This document shows positions 44,736-52,422 of a DNA stretch of 64,000 bases, one piece after another. The notes below the pieces were generated by a model, which had not been told where the DNA came from, made no database searches, and worked only from the letters and a program-made list of their open reading frames with translations. The DNA is from Halococcus salsus. GTDB lineage: Archaea; Halobacteriota; Halobacteria; Halobacteriales; Halococcaceae. How positions within the stretch are numbered: the stretch's first letter is position 1; every line of letters starts with the position of its first letter. Location: the NCBI RefSeq assembly GCF_009900715.1, contig NZ_JAAAJC010000001.1, forward strand, positions 1,167,216 through 1,231,215, read 5' to 3'. Made by a program: the position numbers and the translations under genes.

Positions 44736-45524
44736 CTACTCCTCCCTTTCGTCGTCTCCGGGGGGATCCGGTTCGGTCCATCGATCCTCCGGATCGACCG
44801 GTGCGAGCGCGTGGTCGCGCTCCGCGTCGGTGTACTCACGGTCGTCGAGGTCGAGGCTCCGCCGTCGCCAGCGTTCGCCGAGCTCCGATTCGCCTTCCGG
44901 CCCGACGCGGGCACCATGGACGGTGAAGTAGCGGCCGTTGCGGTCCATCTTCGCCCCCTCGTAGGTGTGCTGGTCGAAGATCACGTCGAACTCGCCGCCG
45001 GGTTCGAGGTCGCCGACCGGGAAGTCCTCGGCGGGTTCGCGACCCGCACGCCGTGCCGCGGTGCGTTCCTGGGCGACCTTCTCGAAGTAGTCGTTCGCGT
45101 AGGTCGCCTCCCGCGTCGAGGTGGCGCGGGCGGCGGCGAGCGCGGCGTGGATCGCACAGAGGCGGCCCTCCCACTCCTCGGGGTTCCAGTGGTCGTTGGC
45201 GAGCCGCTCGTACCGATGGACGAGGAGTACGACCTCGTCGCCGGCACGGAGGTCCTCGACGACGTAGAGCGCGAGCCGGTCCCAGAGGTTCCAGGCGTAG
45301 CCCGAGCGCGCGAGCTCCCACGCGGCCCACGCCGCACACTCCTCGTCCGAACGCCGAACCGCCTTCTGGAGCAGGCTGGAGACGGTGTATCGACTGTACC
45401 CACCGCGGGTCTCGTGCTCCCCGAGCTCGTCGCCGAAGTCGTTCGTCCGGGGTTCGTCCTCGTCGTCTCCCTCGTCGATGGCCGCCTCCCCGCCGCCGAG
45501 CGTGGTCTGCGTGTCGTCGCTCAT
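44736..45524 (-). CDS. Hypothetical protein resembling the RarA/MgsA C-terminal helical domain
   Basis: A 262-residue acidic protein. Its core (about 40-160) is helical with a pattern like the region after the AAA+ domain of RarA/MgsA: LLQKAVRRSDEECAAWAAWEL, NLWDRLALYVVEDLRAGD and LCAIHAALAAARA, but there is no Walker A or B motif, so it is not an ATPase itself. The N- and C-terminal 35-60 residues are highly acidic. The start at 45524 (MSDDTQ) is preferred over 45530. Assignment is structural guesswork from pattern; a DNA-maintenance role is possible but unproven. Confidence 0.6.
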   Translation of the reverse strand: MSDDTQTTLGGGEAAIDEGDDEDEPRTNDFGDELGEHETRGGYSRYTVSSLLQKAVRRSDEECAAWAAWELARSGYAWNLWDRLALYVVEDLRAGDEVVLLVHRYERLANDHWNPEEWEGRLCAIHAALAAARATSTREATYANDYFEKVAQERTAARRAGREPAEDFPVGDLEPGGEFDVIFDQHTYEGAKMDRNGRYFTVHGARVGPEGESELGERWRRRSLDLDDREYTDAERDHALAPVDPEDRWTEPDPPGDDEREE

Positions 45525-45646
45525 ACACACGGAAGAGGAGCGCCATACATGTGCGTGACTATCCGAAATCGAGGGCAGGCTCGGGCTGTGCAGCTCCCAC
45601 TAGCCGTCCTTCCTCTCCATCCGTCACCGCTGTAGGGTGTACCGTT

Positions 45647-46699
45647 CTACACGAATCGGAGCGACCGTGTCTCGGGGACGACCTCGATCTCGGCCCCGAT
45701 CGGAAGCGGGCACGTCGGGTACGTGTGGCCGAACTCGCAGTCGAAGACGACCGGCGCGTTCGGGTTGTATTTTCGAAACACGTCCTCGATTGCGTTCCGC
45801 TGGCGCTCCCGGTAGTCAGCCCGCCACGCCGGCGGGTTGTCCACTGCGTGGGAGCGGGCGGCCGCCCGACCGACGAGCACCCCGTCGAACCGGTCGAGCA
45901 ACCCGCGCTCGCCGAGCGCGCGGAGGTTGGCACCCACGACCGCCGGGTCCGGGATCAGTTCGCTGGTCTCGATCGCGAGGACACACCCGTCCAGCAGCTC
46001 CTCGTCCGGCAGGTAGCGGTCGGCGAGGAACTGTTCGACGAGCACCGAGTAGTTGCCACCCCAGATCCGCCCCGAGACGGGCTCCTCGCCGCCGCACCAG
46101 AGCCGACCGTCCGACTCCTCGATCTCGCGTTTCGTCTTGATCGAGCTCGGGTCGTCCCAGTCGCCGGCCTGGTCGGTGAACACGTCCGCCTCGCGCCACT
46201 CGCCGAGCGAGTCCTCGAAGAGCGCGCGACCGAGGTACTCCTCCGTGTAGGCGAACAGCTCGCCGTCCATCGCGTACTCGGTCAGTGTCGAGCCCCCGTA
46301 GAACGAGACGATGCCCTCGTTCCAGAGGAAGAGCGCCAGACTCGTGTTGTCCGACCAGCCGTAGAACCGCGTCGGGTTCGCCCGGAGCACGTCGCCGTCG
46401 AGGTGTGGGAGGACCGTGATCTGGTCGTGACCACCGATGTTCGCGACGACGGCCGATATCTCGGGGTCGCGGAAGGCGTCCATGACGTCCGCGGCGCGGG
46501 CTGCGGGGTTCTCCGCGAGCCACTCCGGGTCGGCGGTGGCGGTCGGGTACGCGACCGGTTCGAGGCCGAACACCTCGCGCATGCGTTCGAGCCCCAACTC
46601 GTAGACGAACCGGGCGCTCTCGGGCGCGTTGGATGCCGGCGAGAGGACGGCCACGCTGTCGCCGGGTTCGACCGGCGGCGGAACGACGAACTCGGGCAT
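45647..46699 (-). CDS. S66-family peptidase (LD-carboxypeptidase/MccF-like)
   Basis: A 350-residue serine peptidase of family S66. Catalytic Ser116 is in RFYGWSDNTSL, with the acidic and His members expected in LAIETSE and FGHTYPTC near 245 and 320. The N-terminal fold VAVLSPASNAPESARFV is conserved. Because archaea lack murein, an MccF-like acyl-adenylate or small-peptide detoxifying function is more likely than cell-wall recycling. Divergent from the nitrilase gene with 44 bp between starts. Confidence 0.87.
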   Translation of the reverse strand: MPEFVVPPPVEPGDSVAVLSPASNAPESARFVYELGLERMREVFGLEPVAYPTATADPEWLAENPAARAADVMDAFRDPEISAVVANIGGHDQITVLPHLDGDVLRANPTRFYGWSDNTSLALFLWNEGIVSFYGGSTLTEYAMDGELFAYTEEYLGRALFEDSLGEWREADVFTDQAGDWDDPSSIKTKREIEESDGRLWCGGEEPVSGRIWGGNYSVLVEQFLADRYLPDEELLDGCVLAIETSELIPDPAVVGANLRALGERGLLDRFDGVLVGRAAARSHAVDNPPAWRADYRERQRNAIEDVFRKYNPNAPVVFDCEFGHTYPTCPLPIGAEIEVVPETRSLRFV

Positions 46700-46743
46700 G
46701 GAAGCCCCTTTCACGGTTCGGGTGATAGTCCTTCCCCACGCGT

Positions 46744-47532
46744 ATGGCGATAGACATAGCGCTCGTCCAGTTCGAAGCGGAGTCCAGCCCGGAGACGAAT
46801 CTGGCCACGGCGACGCGGTACATCGAACGGGCAGCGAACCGCGGTGCGGACCTGGTGCTGTTGCCCGAGATCTGGAACGTCGGCTACTTCGCGTTCGACG
46901 ACTATCGGGAGCACGCGGAACCAATCGACGGGCCGACGGCCACGCGCCTCGCCGACCTCGCCGACGAGCTGGGGATCCACCTCCACGCCGGCAGCATCGT
47001 CGAAGCCGATGGCGAGGATCGCTACAACACCAGTCTCCTCTTCGATCCGAGCGGCGAGCGGGTCGGGAGCTACCGCAAGATCCACCTCTTCGGGTACGAA
47101 TCGGAGGAGAGTCGGCTCCTCACGCCGGGCGAACGGATCGAGGTCGTCGACACGTCGATAGGCACCCTCGGGCTCACGACGTGCTATGACCTCCGGTTCC
47201 CGGAGCTGTATCGGGCGCTGTGTGACGCGGGCGCGGAGCTCTTCCTCGTCACCTCGGCGTGGCCACACCGGCGGCTCGACCACTGGACCCTCTTCGCGCG
47301 AACGAGGGCCGTCGAGGAACAGGTCTTCCTCGCGGCGGCCAACCTCACCGGGCGGAATCGCGAGGTCGACCTCGCCGGCAACAGCCTCGTGGTCGACCCA
47401 TGGGGCGTTCCGCGGGCGAACGCGGGTACCGACGCGGGCGTCACGCTCGCGAGGATCGACCTCGACGCCGTCGAGCGGACCCGAAACGAGTTTCCGGTTC
47501 TGGACGACCGGCGACTCGATACCGACGGCTAA
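46744..47532 (+). CDS. Carbon-nitrogen hydrolase (nitrilase superfamily)
   Basis: A 262-residue Nit/omega-amidase-like enzyme. The catalytic triad is Glu42 (LLPEIWN), Lys112 (YRKIHLF) and Cys147 (LTTCYDLRFPE). All the family core strands are present and the length is typical. It hydrolyses small amides such as omega-amides or deaminated glutathione analogues; the substrate is not defined. The gene starts at the ATG just before the first strand MAIDIALVQFE. Confidence 0.92.
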   Translation: MAIDIALVQFEAESSPETNLATATRYIERAANRGADLVLLPEIWNVGYFAFDDYREHAEPIDGPTATRLADLADELGIHLHAGSIVEADGEDRYNTSLLFDPSGERVGSYRKIHLFGYESEESRLLTPGERIEVVDTSIGTLGLTTCYDLRFPELYRALCDAGAELFLVTSAWPHRRLDHWTLFARTRAVEEQVFLAAANLTGRNREVDLAGNSLVVDPWGVPRANAGTDAGVTLARIDLDAVERTRNEFPVLDDRRLDTDG

Positions 47533-47604
47533 GGGGGGTGACGTCGCCACGACCACGTCGTATTCAGAGGGGGTCGTCCTGCTCTCGGGCTCGAACGGGA
47601 CACG

Positions 47605-47612
47605 AAGTATAG
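47605..47612 (+). promoter_or_regulatory. TATA-like box of the SHOCT membrane protein gene
   Basis: AAGTATAG at 47605-47612 lies about 30 nt before the ATG at 47639, the spacing expected for a leaderless haloarchaeal message. Confidence 0.4.
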
Positions 47613-47638
47613 GTAGTTGGCTCCCGAACGGACACCGT

Positions 47639-48154
47639 ATGGGCTGGTTTCGGGAGAACGCGTTCGCCATCGCCATCGGGACGCTGCTCGTCTCCGGGGG
47701 ATTGCTGGTCGTCGTTCTCGGCTACGTGAGCCTGGTCGTCTACGCCGCGCTCACGGCGGGGGTGTCGCTCGTCGGGGTGGTCACCGACCTCGCGGTTCCA
47801 TATCTCCCGATCGTCGCGGTGCTCGTCGTCCTCCTGACCGTCTCCACCGTCGGCGTCAGCTGGGGGCTACTGCGTCGACTCTCGCTCCCGAGGAGCGACC
47901 GTCTCGGCAGCGCGGCCGAACGCGCCGAAAAGCGCTATCCGGTCCTCGACGAACTCGGGATCGCGGACGCCCTCACGCCACCGGAGCCGACGACCGAGGA
48001 GAAACTCGAAGCCCTGAAACGACAATACGTTACGGGGGAGATAGACGAGACGACCTTCGAACGCGAGCTCGACCGGTTCGTCGCTGACGATTCGGTCGAC
48101 GACGAACGTGTGAGAACCGAGCGGGAAGCCGCGCTGAATCGGCGCACGTCGTGA
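47639..48154 (+). CDS. Two-helix membrane protein with C-terminal SHOCT-like domain
   Basis: A 171-residue protein. Two hydrophobic segments (about 9-50 and 56-76) are followed by a linker and a short C-terminal SHOCT-type motif: EEKLEALKRQYVTGEIDETTFERELDRFV (in part, about 119-147). SHOCT motifs are oligomerisation elements found at protein ends. The ATG at 47639 is chosen on account of the TATA-like box about 30 nt upstream. Function unknown. Confidence 0.78.
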   Translation: MGWFRENAFAIAIGTLLVSGGLLVVVLGYVSLVVYAALTAGVSLVGVVTDLAVPYLPIVAVLVVLLTVSTVGVSWGLLRRLSLPRSDRLGSAAERAEKRYPVLDELGIADALTPPEPTTEEKLEALKRQYVTGEIDETTFERELDRFVADDSVDDERVRTEREAALNRRTS

Positions 48155-48167
48155 GTCGCTCGCGACC

Positions 48168-49361
48168 TCAGTAGTCGATCGTGGCGAACACGACCAGCAC
48201 GACGACCAGCGCGAGCACGCCGGCACCCAGGAAAGCCTCGTCGAAGTAGCCCCGGTCGGCGACCGCTCCGAAGAGGATCGGGCTCAATCCCCCGAACCCG
48301 ACGTAGACCGTTCGAAGCGTCCCCAAGTTGGTGCCCTGTGCACCGTCCGGGAGGCGCTGGGTGAGGTCTGAGATGACGATCGTCTCGAAGCCGAGCAGCC
48401 CGCTGGCGAGCACGGTGACGAGGACGAGCACCCAGAGATCCCCGACGAACGGGAGCAGGCAGAGGGCCATCCCGGCCCCGCCCATGAACACGAGGAGCGG
48501 CGCGCGAACGCCGACCCGGTCGAACGCCCGCCCGGCGACCGGTTTCAACACGATCCCGAGCGCGAAGAAGAACCCGAAGAGAACGGTCGCGGCCTGTACC
48601 GAGAGCCCCTTCTCGTCGGTGAGGTACGTCGGGTAGAACCCGATCACCGCCTGCATCACCACGCTCCAGAGGACGAGCAGGAGCGTTCCGAGCAGCACGC
48701 TCGGTCGCGTGAGGGTCGAGACGACCCCGTCGAGGCCGAAGGACCCGGTCGGTGACCCCGTCGAGGAGCGCTCCGGAAGCGTCACCCAGAGCCCGACGGC
48801 GGCGACCAGGAACAGCGGGATGGCGAACCCGAAGCCGAGCTGCCAGGCCGCGACGACCGCGATCGAACCCGCGAGGGGTGGCATCACCGAGTTCCCGAGG
48901 TCGCCGGCGGCCATCGTGATCCCGGTCGCCGTCCCGAGGCGCTCCGGGTAGATCTTCTCCAGGATCGTGAACCGCGAAACGCCGTACAGCGCCGTCCCGA
49001 CGCCGAATAGGGCTGTGGCGACGAACAGAACGCTGGGCGAACCCGAGGTGACGACGAGCGTGAGCATCGTCGCCGCGAGAACGGAGCTGACGACCAACAA
49101 CAGCCGTTCGCCGACCCGGTCGGCGAGGACCCCGCCGGGTAGCTGGCCGCACGCGTACGAGACCCAGAGCACCGACAGCAGGAGACCGGCCGTGGAGAGC
49201 GAGAGCCCGTAGTCGGTACGGAGGTAGGGCAACAGCGCCGGGTAGACCATCCGGAGACTGATCGAGAGAAACCAGCCGAAGGCGACCGAGAAGAGCATCT
49301 TCTCGCGGCTGCCGCCCCAGAGGTCGGCAACCGTCCGTCTCGGTATCGAGAGCAGGTTCAC
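48168..49361 (-). CDS. Major facilitator superfamily transporter
   Basis: A 397-residue transporter with 12 predicted membrane segments in two halves. The loop after helix 2 is GQLPGGVLADRVGERLLL (about residues 73-90), the MFS motif-A equivalent, and its counterpart in the second half is KPVAGRAFDRVGVRAPLL near 275. No substrate can be inferred. Convergent with the SHOCT gene, with 13 bp between. Confidence 0.88.
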   Translation of the reverse strand: MNLLSIPRRTVADLWGGSREKMLFSVAFGWFLSISLRMVYPALLPYLRTDYGLSLSTAGLLLSVLWVSYACGQLPGGVLADRVGERLLLVVSSVLAATMLTLVVTSGSPSVLFVATALFGVGTALYGVSRFTILEKIYPERLGTATGITMAAGDLGNSVMPPLAGSIAVVAAWQLGFGFAIPLFLVAAVGLWVTLPERSSTGSPTGSFGLDGVVSTLTRPSVLLGTLLLVLWSVVMQAVIGFYPTYLTDEKGLSVQAATVLFGFFFALGIVLKPVAGRAFDRVGVRAPLLVFMGGAGMALCLLPFVGDLWVLVLVTVLASGLLGFETIVISDLTQRLPDGAQGTNLGTLRTVYVGFGGLSPILFGAVADRGYFDEAFLGAGVLALVVVLVVFATIDY

Positions 49362-49508
49362 GAGCGAGTTGATTCTCCTGTGTCCCCTTCTCGTCGCGCG
49401 TTTTTTACCCTTGCTACATCACCAACGATGGTGGTCAACGCTGCCGAGCACCGAGGGTCACGGTGCCAGCCACTCGACCGAACTTCCGTACCGGTCGTTC
49501 CAGCGACC

Positions 49509-49907
49509 TCACGCCGATTCGATCGCGGTCCGCCACGCCGTCGGGATCGGCCGCGAGCGTTCCGCCTCGGCGTCGTAGACCACCTGGACCGTCTCCGCGG
49601 TGGCGGCCACCGTCCCGTCTTCGAGGCGGATCTCGTACTCCATCGGGACCGAGGACTCCCCGAGGTCGGGAACCGAGAGACCGACCGTGACCGTCTGGTC
49701 CGGGGAGATGGGCTGTCGGAAGTCGACGGTCAGCGACGCGAGAACGGTCTCGACCGCCGTGAGTCCCACACCGACGACCTCGCGGAAGTAGTCGGCGCGC
49801 GCCTGTTCGAGGTAGGTCGCGAAGACGGCGTTGTTCACGTGGCCCATCGCGTCGATATCGCGGAACCGAACCGGGATCGTGGTCTCGAAATCGTGTTGGG
49901 TTGTCAT
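49509..49907 (-). CDS. Hotdog-fold thioesterase (4HBT/FadM type)
   Basis: A 132-residue single hotdog-domain thioesterase. The family active-site segment is VRFRDIDAMGHVNNAVFATYLEQAR (in part, about residues 13-37), with the catalytic Asp in R-D-I-D and the G-H-V-N-N turn. It most likely hydrolyses acyl-CoA or 4-hydroxybenzoyl-CoA-type esters. Not the same family arrangement as the YciA-like gene at 55546. Confidence 0.88.
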   Translation of the reverse strand: MTTQHDFETTIPVRFRDIDAMGHVNNAVFATYLEQARADYFREVVGVGLTAVETVLASLTVDFRQPISPDQTVTVGLSVPDLGESSVPMEYEIRLEDGTVAATAETVQVVYDAEAERSRPIPTAWRTAIESA

Positions 49908-50036
49908 ACCGATCGCTCGTCACGAGTCGTTTGTAACCCTGTCCATGTCCGCGAGCCCCGCATCGAGCTCGGCGACCGAAACAAGTGAACGAGTATCACC
50001 GAAAGGGAAATCGGGGCGCTCGCCCAACGGGGGACG

Positions 50037-50900
50037 ATGATCATCACCGAGGTCGGTGACGGCTATCGGTTCGTGACCCAGCCGGACCACGCAGCGCTCT
50101 CCGGGCGGTTGGCGAGCCACTGGGGCAACGAGCGATTCGACGAGCCCGCCCCGCGTTCGGCGGTGTGTCTCGCGGCGACGCACCACGACCACGGCTGGCA
50201 CGACTACGACCTGCGGCCGCACCGCGCCGACGACGGGACGCTCCGGGGCTTCACGAACGTTCCCGACGAGGAGTGGGTGTCGTTCTACACACGGGGGATC
50301 GAAGCCGTCGCGGCGGTCGACACGTACGCGGGTCTCCTGACGTCGATGCACGCGACCGGGCTCCATCGAGGTGGCTACGGCGTCCGCCCGTCGATCCCCG
50401 ACCAGTCGGACGAACCACCCTACGAGTCGTTCATCGCGGAGCAGGAGCGCTTTCAGCGCGAGTGCCTCGCGGGGCTACAGGACGGCCGCTACGGCCAGTA
50501 CGCCGGGGCGGACGAACGGGAGGTGCTCTCGAAGCTCCACGAGACCGGTACTATCGAGGAACTGGATGCGTCCGCGGCGGGGAGCCGACTCTGGCGGAAC
50601 TACCTCCTGTTGCAGACCGTCGACGTGCTCTCGCTCTACCTCTGTGGCTCGGCCTCGCTCGAACGAACGGCGGTCGGTCCCGCGCCGACGGTCGACTCCG
50701 AGACGGCTTCGCTCACGATCGAACCGCTCGGTCCGTCGACCGTTGGGGTGGAGCCATCGCCGTTCGATACCGCCCCGTTCACGGTGTCCGTGCCGACGCG
50801 AACCGTTCCCGAGTTGGACGGAGACTCGGCGGACGAGAACGAGTTGGTCGCGGCGTTCTACGGTGCGGAACAGCGATCGGTCGAGTTCACGCTTCGCTGA
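50037..50900 (+). CDS. DUF3891 family protein
   Basis: A 287-residue soluble protein with the DUF3891 signature: a start MIITEVGDGYRFVTQPDHAALSG (in part), then a metal-like motif CLAATHHDHGWHDYDL (about residues 44-59), and SMHATGLHRGGYG near 105. The clustered His and Asp residues suggest a metal-dependent HD-like enzyme. The C-terminal third is beta-rich. No substrate known. Confidence 0.82.
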   Translation: MIITEVGDGYRFVTQPDHAALSGRLASHWGNERFDEPAPRSAVCLAATHHDHGWHDYDLRPHRADDGTLRGFTNVPDEEWVSFYTRGIEAVAAVDTYAGLLTSMHATGLHRGGYGVRPSIPDQSDEPPYESFIAEQERFQRECLAGLQDGRYGQYAGADEREVLSKLHETGTIEELDASAAGSRLWRNYLLLQTVDVLSLYLCGSASLERTAVGPAPTVDSETASLTIEPLGPSTVGVEPSPFDTAPFTVSVPTRTVPELDGDSADENELVAAFYGAEQRSVEFTLR

Positions 50901-51042
50901 CCGCGGGAAAGACGGTCTTCGCGACGACAGCCGTCGATGTCGAACGACCCACGAACGACGGATTTCAGCGAAGCGGCGGAGACGAGGTGACCATCGAGTT
51001 CGAAGCGGTAGTCACTCCACCCCGGAGTCCCTCTCGCGACCG

Positions 51043-51378
51043 ATGAACACCGCATGGCTGTACCTCGTCGTCGCCGGGGTGTTCGAGACCGGCTGGGCGA
51101 TCGGCCTCGAACTCTCCGACGGGTTCACCGAACCGCTGCCGAGCGTCGCCACGGTCGTCTCGATGGCGATCAGCGTCGTCCTCCTCGCGAAGGCGGTCCA
51201 GTCGCTCCCGATCGGGACGGCGTACGCGGTCTGGACCGGCATCGGCGCGAGCGCGACGGCCCTCCTCGGGATCGTGCTCTTCGGCGAGTCGTCGAGCGTC
51301 GCCCGGCTCGGCTTCATCGCGCTGATCGTCGTCGGGGTGATCGGTTTGGAGATCACCGGGAGCGGAAACGGCGTCTGA
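51043..51378 (+). CDS. sugE: SMR-family exporter, SugE/Gdx type
   Basis: A 111-residue four-helix membrane protein. It starts MNTAWLYLVVAGVFETGWAIGLELSDGF (in part). Glu15 is the conserved proton/substrate residue of SMR proteins, and the following W-A-x-G-L-x-x-S-x-G-F-T pattern is that of SugE/Gdx proteins, which export guanidinium in bacteria, more than EmrE. Helix 4 has GVIGLEITGS. No guanidine riboswitch was recognised upstream. Dimer formation is expected. Confidence 0.85.
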   Translation: MNTAWLYLVVAGVFETGWAIGLELSDGFTEPLPSVATVVSMAISVVLLAKAVQSLPIGTAYAVWTGIGASATALLGIVLFGESSSVARLGFIALIVVGVIGLEITGSGNGV

Positions 51379-51425
51379 AGAACGGTTCGGTCTCCACGAT
51401 CGCACGACCGTCGGCGGACGGCCGC

Positions 51426-52397
51426 TTACCAGTCCAGGCTGCCGCCGCTCTGGTACTCCGTGACCTGAGTCTCGAAGAAGTTCTTCTCCTTGTTGAGGTC
51501 GACCTGCTCGGACATCCAGGGGAACGGGTTCTCGGTGCCGTACCGTTCGGGGAGGTTCAGCTGTTCGAGCCGCCGGTCGGCGATGTGCTCGACGTACTCG
51601 GCGAACTGGTCGGGGCTCATGCCCAGTATCTCGTCGGGACAGGCCTCGTAGGCGTAGATCTTTTCGAGGTCGACGGCGTCGGCGATGAGGTCTGCGACTT
51701 CCTCGCCGAACGCCTCGGTCCAGACGCCGGGATGCTCCGTCCGGATCTGGTTGATGAGGTCGACGCCGAACCCCACGTGGAGCGACTCGTCGCGCATGAT
51801 GTACTCGAACTGCTGGCCGATGCCGACCATCTTGTTCTGGCGTTTCAACCCCAGCATCATGGCGAAGCCGGCGTAGAAGAAGACGCCCTCCATGATGACG
51901 TAGAATCCAACCAGGTCCCGGAGGAAGTTCCGGAGGTCCTCGTCGGTCTCGATGGTGAAGTCGTCCTGATCTATCACCTGCGTGAGGTCGACGACGGATG
52001 GGACGCGGTCGTACATCCCGTAGAGGTACTCGGGGTCGAAGCCAAGCGAGTCACAGCAGTAGATGAACGTGTCCGTGTGGATGGCCTCCTCGTAGGCCTG
52101 TCGGAGCAGGTACTGGCGGCACTCCGGGGCGGTCACGTAGTCGTAGACCGCGAGCACGATGTTGTTGGCGGTGAGGGACTCGGCGGTCGAGAAGAACCCG
52201 AGGTTCCACTCGATGAGCTGGCGCTCCGCGTCCGAGAGCTCGCCGCCGTTCCACTGGGTGACGTCGTCCTGCATCGGGATCTCCTCGGGCACCCAGTTGT
52301 TGTTGACCCCGGCCTCGTAGTACTCGCGCGCCCAGTCGTAGTCGATCGGCAGGATCTTGTTCGGGTCGTGTTCGGCGTCGGTGTTGAGGATCGGCAT
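51426..52397 (-). CDS. nrdB: Ribonucleotide reductase R2 subunit, class Ic-like
   Basis: Generates the oxidant used by NrdA. The 323-residue protein has the R2 metal ligands Glu73 (TAESLTANN), Glu104 and His107 (YEEAIHTDTF), Glu170 (IMEGVFFY), Glu204 and His207 (RDESLH); the 34-residue spacing of 170 and 204 matches E. coli E204/E238. At the position of the E. coli radical Tyr122 there is Phe111, and the first ligand is Glu instead of Asp. Both are features of Chlamydia-type class Ic R2 with a Mn/Fe cofactor. The ATG at 52397 starts MPILNTDAEH. It follows nrdA by 25 bp in the operon. Confidence 0.93.
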   Translation of the reverse strand: MPILNTDAEHDPNKILPIDYDWAREYYEAGVNNNWVPEEIPMQDDVTQWNGGELSDAERQLIEWNLGFFSTAESLTANNIVLAVYDYVTAPECRQYLLRQAYEEAIHTDTFIYCCDSLGFDPEYLYGMYDRVPSVVDLTQVIDQDDFTIETDEDLRNFLRDLVGFYVIMEGVFFYAGFAMMLGLKRQNKMVGIGQQFEYIMRDESLHVGFGVDLINQIRTEHPGVWTEAFGEEVADLIADAVDLEKIYAYEACPDEILGMSPDQFAEYVEHIADRRLEQLNLPERYGTENPFPWMSEQVDLNKEKNFFETQVTEYQSGGSLDW

Positions 52398-52422
52398 TGG
52401 TGGAAGGAGGAAGTGATAGTTG

